From Ruminococcus sp. UBA7158 (GTDB lineage: Bacteria; Bacillota; Clostridia; Oscillospirales; Ruminococcaceae): DNA of 9,114 bases. Below the pieces are notes generated by a model. It was given only the letters and a program-made list of their open reading frames with translations. It ran no database searches and was not told where the DNA came from. Where the stretch lies: positions 25,991 through 35,104 of the forward strand of contig DKWG01000052.1 of the NCBI GenBank assembly GCA_002491605.1, given 5' to 3'. Below, piece after piece: positions 6,966 to 9,114 of this stretch (its first letter is position 1; the number at the start of each line of letters is the position of its first letter). Position numbers and translations under genes: made by a program.

Positions 6966-8309
6966 TTACTTATTCTTGTTTATAAGGCGTGTGTCCTCTT
7001 TGCCTGTTTCAAGGTCAATGTAGTCAACATATAAAGAAATCTTATTGTCCTCGTTGAGTCCTTCCCAGAGCTGTGCTGTAAACTCATCGATGTCGTCGGG
7101 AATTTCAACTCTTTCAGGCTCGCCCTGGAAGGTCGGAATGGGGTTGCCGTCGCAAACATATGTGTGTATAAAGTGACCGAGACCCGCGATTGAAGGATAT
7201 GAGAAGGTGTAGCGGTTGCAAGCCGAACCCTCGGCGTCTGCGCTTTTAAGAATGCTCATCTCGTAGCTGAAATCACCGTCAGACAAATTGATTATACCGC
7301 TGATACGGGGGGTGAAATTGGGTCTGTCAGGCTCGAATTCTCTTACCGTTAAGGATTCTGAGAAGCTCTTGCCTGCCTTAATGCCGTCGTAAATGGTGTC
7401 GGTCTGGTCGCCGTTTGTAACTATGAGCTTATTTTCAAGTCTTCTTACAGCGGCATAGATGATTAGGCTTGGGTCTTCAACCTTTGAAGCGTCAAAAGGC
7501 TCGGTGAACAAAGCATTGTCTCTTTCAACAAAAACTCTGTTGCGGCTGTTTGCGCTCCTGCCCATGATAAAGTAAGCAGTCACTGCCTTCTTGCCCGACT
7601 TTGACTTTCCTATAACAATTCCTCTTCCGACATAGGAATTGTCCTTAATAAGCTCTTTGATATTATTGATGCTGTAAATATCCATACTGTTTACCTTGCC
7701 TTTCTCATCAATTATTTTTTTACATACCTTCTCACAAGCTTCAGGGAGTATCTTCCACTCCGCCTGCTCCATTACTCTTTTTTGCAAAACCTCGGGAGTG
7801 TCGCCTTCTAAGACCTCGACCGCTTTTTGCATTATAATCTCGCCGCCGTCGGGGATTTCGTTTACAAAGTGGACGGTTGCGCCCGTCACCTTGACGCCCT
7901 TTTCGAGTGCCGCTTCATGAACCATCAAGCCGTAGAAGCCCTGTCCGCAAAACGACGGTATCAGCGAAGGATGAACGTTTATAATCCTTTTATCAAATCT
8001 GCGTGTAAAGCTCTCGGACAAAATGCTCATAAAGCCTGCCAAAACGATTATGTCTGTTTTGGCTTCGTCCAAAAGCTCACAGATTCTTTGCTCAAACGCT
8101 TCCTGCGAGCCAAGCTCTTTTTTTATTACCGTTTCAGTCCTGATTCCGGCATTTTTTGCTCTTTCCAAGGCGTATGCTTTGGAATTGTTTGAAATCACCA
8201 GCGAAATCTCGCCGCTTTTTATAACTCCCGACTTTTGAGAATCAATAAGAGCCTGCAAATTCGTTCCGCCGCCCGAGACTAAAACTGCGATTCTTGCCTT
8301 TTCAAGCAT
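6966..8309 (-). CDS. purN: GAR transformylase (PurN) fused to a PurO-type IMP cyclohydrolase
   Basis: One 447-residue ORF carries two enzymes. Residues 1 to about 200 are PurN, which formylates GAR with 10-formyltetrahydrofolate (step 3): VSGGGTNLQAL (11-21), NVHPSLIPSF (111-120) with catalytic N111 and H113, and D154 in VNEIPDGGE (149-157). Residues 209-447 resemble the archaeal-type IMP cyclohydrolase family (PF07826/COG3363), which closes FAICAR to IMP (step 10). Recognisable stretches include AYFIMGRSANSRNRVF (245-260) and YPSIAGLGHF (371-380). The linker is only about 8 residues. The ATG at 8309 has GGGAGG (8317-8322) 7 bases upstream, the strongest ribosome binding site in the window. 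The cyclohydrolase half supplies the activity missing from the adjacent short PurH. The junction retains an A7 run, -1 frame stops, a ribosome binding site and an ATG, so separate purN and purO genes remain possible. The cyclohydrolase family call rests on remembered similarity. Confidence 0.9.
   Translation of the reverse strand: MLEKARIAVLVSGGGTNLQALIDSQKSGVIKSGEISLVISNNSKAYALERAKNAGIRTETVIKKELGSQEAFEQRICELLDEAKTDIIVLAGFMSILSESFTRRFDKRIINVHPSLIPSFCGQGFYGLMVHEAALEKGVKVTGATVHFVNEIPDGGEIIMQKAVEVLEGDTPEVLQKRVMEQAEWKILPEACEKVCKKIIDEKGKVNSMDIYSINNIKELIKDNSYVGRGIVIGKSKSGKKAVTAYFIMGRSANSRNRVFVERDNALFTEPFDASKVEDPSLIIYAAVRRLENKLIVTNGDQTDTIYDGIKAGKSFSESLTVREFEPDRPNFTPRISGIINLSDGDFSYEMSILKSADAEGSACNRYTFSYPSIAGLGHFIHTYVCDGNPIPTFQGEPERVEIPDDIDEFTAQLWEGLNEDNKISLYVDYIDLETGKEDTRLINKNK
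7683..7705 (-). promoter_or_regulatory. Internal ribosome binding site and ATG for a separate cyclohydrolase (purO)
   Basis: The ATG of residue 209 (7683-7685), the natural first codon of the cyclohydrolase domain, is preceded by AAGG (7694-7697) at 8 bases and by AGAAAGG (7699-7705) at 13 bases. AGAAAGG is the same motif that precedes purH, purD, purL and argG. Initiation here would give a 239-residue stand-alone IMP cyclohydrolase, a plausible length for the bacterial family members. This could be a working internal start or the remnant of an intergenic leader. Confidence 0.6.
7705..7721 (-). other. A7 run and -1 frame double stop at the PurN/cyclohydrolase junction
   Basis: The coding strand has seven A residues (7715-7721, codons 197-199) followed after four bases by TGATGA (7705-7710) in the -1 frame. 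One added A in DNA or RNA, or a -1 ribosomal shift, would end PurN at about 200 residues, the normal family length, directly before the internal ribosome binding site. A second A7 run in purN (8118-8124) is not followed by such an arrangement. Confidence 0.7.
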
Positions 8310-8336
8310 TGCGATTCCTCCCGTGATGAAATTATA

Positions 8337-9114
8337 TTAAAGAAGTGTAATCTTAGTATCAGACTCAACGATTTTTCCGACTGTATAAGCGTCCTCGCCG
8401 CAGCCTCTTAAAATCTCAAGCGCTCTTTCCTCGTCTTCGGGTGCAACGACTATGCTCATGCCAACGCCCATGTTGAAGGTGTTAAACATATCTCTTTCAC
8501 TTATGCCGCCCTTCTCGGCTATGAGCCTGAATATCGGCAATACCCTTACGTCTGACTTGGCGATTTCAGCGCCCAGTCCATCGGGGATGCTTCTTGGGAT
8601 ATTCTCATAGAAGCCGCCGCCTGTTATATGGGATATTCCCTTGACCTTAACGCTCTTTAAAAGCTCCATAACGGGCTTGACGTATATCTTTGTGGGGGTT
8701 AAAAGCGTTTCGCCGACTGACTTTCCGCCCAGAGCGTCGACAGGTGTCTTGATGTCTGCATTTTCAACATCGAATACCTTTCTTACTAATGAGAAGCCGT
8801 TTGAATGAACTCCGCTTGAAGGAAGCGCAATAATAACGTCTCCTGCACGCATTGAAGTGTTGTCAATAATCTTATCCTTATCCACAACTCCAACGCTGAA
8901 GCCGGCGAGGTCGTATTCATCGACAGGGTAAAAACCGGGCATTTCAGCAGTTTCGCCGCCGATTAAAGCCGCATCAGACTGCACGCAGCCCTCGCATACG
9001 CCCTTAACGATATCTGCAATCTTTTCGGGATAGTTCTTTCCGCAGGCAATGTAGTCAAGGAAGAACAAGGGCTTTGCGCCGCAGCAGATAATATCGTTTA
9101 CACACATTGCAACG
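8337..9114 (-). CDS. purM: Phosphoribosylformylglycinamidine cyclo-ligase (AIR synthetase), 5' end missing
   Basis: PurM uses ATP to close FGAM to AIR (step 5). The last 258 codons are visible; the family is about 345 residues, so some 85-90 N-terminal residues lie beyond the right edge. The ATG at 9107 is internal: the frame continues upstream as Val-Ala, and VAMCVNDI is a conserved mid-protein motif. Other family signatures are GGETAEMPGFY, SSGVHSNGFSLVR, HITGGGFYENIPR and FNMGVGM, in the expected order; they belong to the nucleotide- and substrate-binding core shared with the PurL synthase halves. The stop is TAA at 8337-8339, 27 bases before the purN start, so the two genes are almost certainly co-transcribed. 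The operon promoter and earlier genes (purF, purC or purE would be typical) are outside the window. Confidence 0.97.
   Translation of the reverse strand, partial: VAMCVNDIICCGAKPLFFLDYIACGKNYPEKIADIVKGVCEGCVQSDAALIGGETAEMPGFYPVDEYDLAGFSVGVVDKDKIIDNTSMRAGDVIIALPSSGVHSNGFSLVRKVFDVENADIKTPVDALGGKSVGETLLTPTKIYVKPVMELLKSVKVKGISHITGGGFYENIPRSIPDGLGAEIAKSDVRVLPIFRLIAEKGGISERDMFNTFNMGVGMSIVVAPEDEERALEILRGCGEDAYTVGKIVESDTKITLL

Noticed and set aside
8331..8336. TATAAT on the minus strand in the purM-purN gap, a possible internal promoter
   Set aside because: There is no TTGACA-like element 16-18 bases upstream (the sequence there is ATACTA) and no TG before the hexamer. With only 27 bases between the genes, co-transcription explains purN better.
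9105..9107. ATG at 9107 as the purM start
   Set aside because: The frame is open upstream to the window edge and the ATG lies inside the conserved VAMCVNDI motif, so the gene is cut by the window and does not start here.

Overview
The window looks like chromosomal DNA of a Gram-positive member of the Clostridia, most likely a gut or rumen Ruminococcaceae/Oscillospiraceae type. The reasons are the single-chain clostridial form of PurL (1229 residues), a PurH that lacks its cyclohydrolase half, a separate-type IMP cyclohydrolase, AGAAAGG-type ribosome binding sites, moderate GC, and Gram-positive style regulatory DNA. The assignment is an inference from protein style; no rRNA or other marker is present.

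All genes lie on the minus strand, so they are read from right to left. From the right edge: purM (5' end missing, 8337-9114), a purN-IMP cyclohydrolase fusion (6966-8309), the AICAR transformylase part of purH (5748-6932), purD (4426-5694) and purL (656-4345). The gaps are 27, 33, 53 and 80 bases, with no internal terminator and no convincing internal promoter, so this is the distal part of a purine biosynthesis operon. After purL comes a 283-base non-coding region holding an imperfect hairpin, a strong GC-rich terminator-like hairpin, and then a new promoter with two tandem arginine-repressor boxes driving argG (372 to the left edge, 3' end missing).

The purine genes cover step 2 (PurD), step 3 (PurN), step 4 (PurL), step 5 (PurM), step 9 (AICAR transformylase) and step 10 (IMP cyclohydrolase). 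PurN and the transformylase both use 10-formyltetrahydrofolate. The usual bifunctional PurH is replaced by a stand-alone transformylase plus an archaeal-type PurO-like cyclohydrolase.

The most notable point is how the cyclohydrolase is encoded. It is fused in frame to PurN, but the junction still looks like a gene boundary: a run of seven A residues, then two stop codons in the -1 frame, then an AGAAAGG ribosome binding site and an ATG at the start of the cyclohydrolase domain. One extra A would split the ORF into two normal genes. This could be a recent fusion, a slippage-controlled dual product, or a homopolymer sequencing error. The argG control region, with two ARG boxes exactly 3 bp apart over the promoter, is the second clear regulatory signal. 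No mobile element, CRISPR array, tRNA or rRNA was seen.
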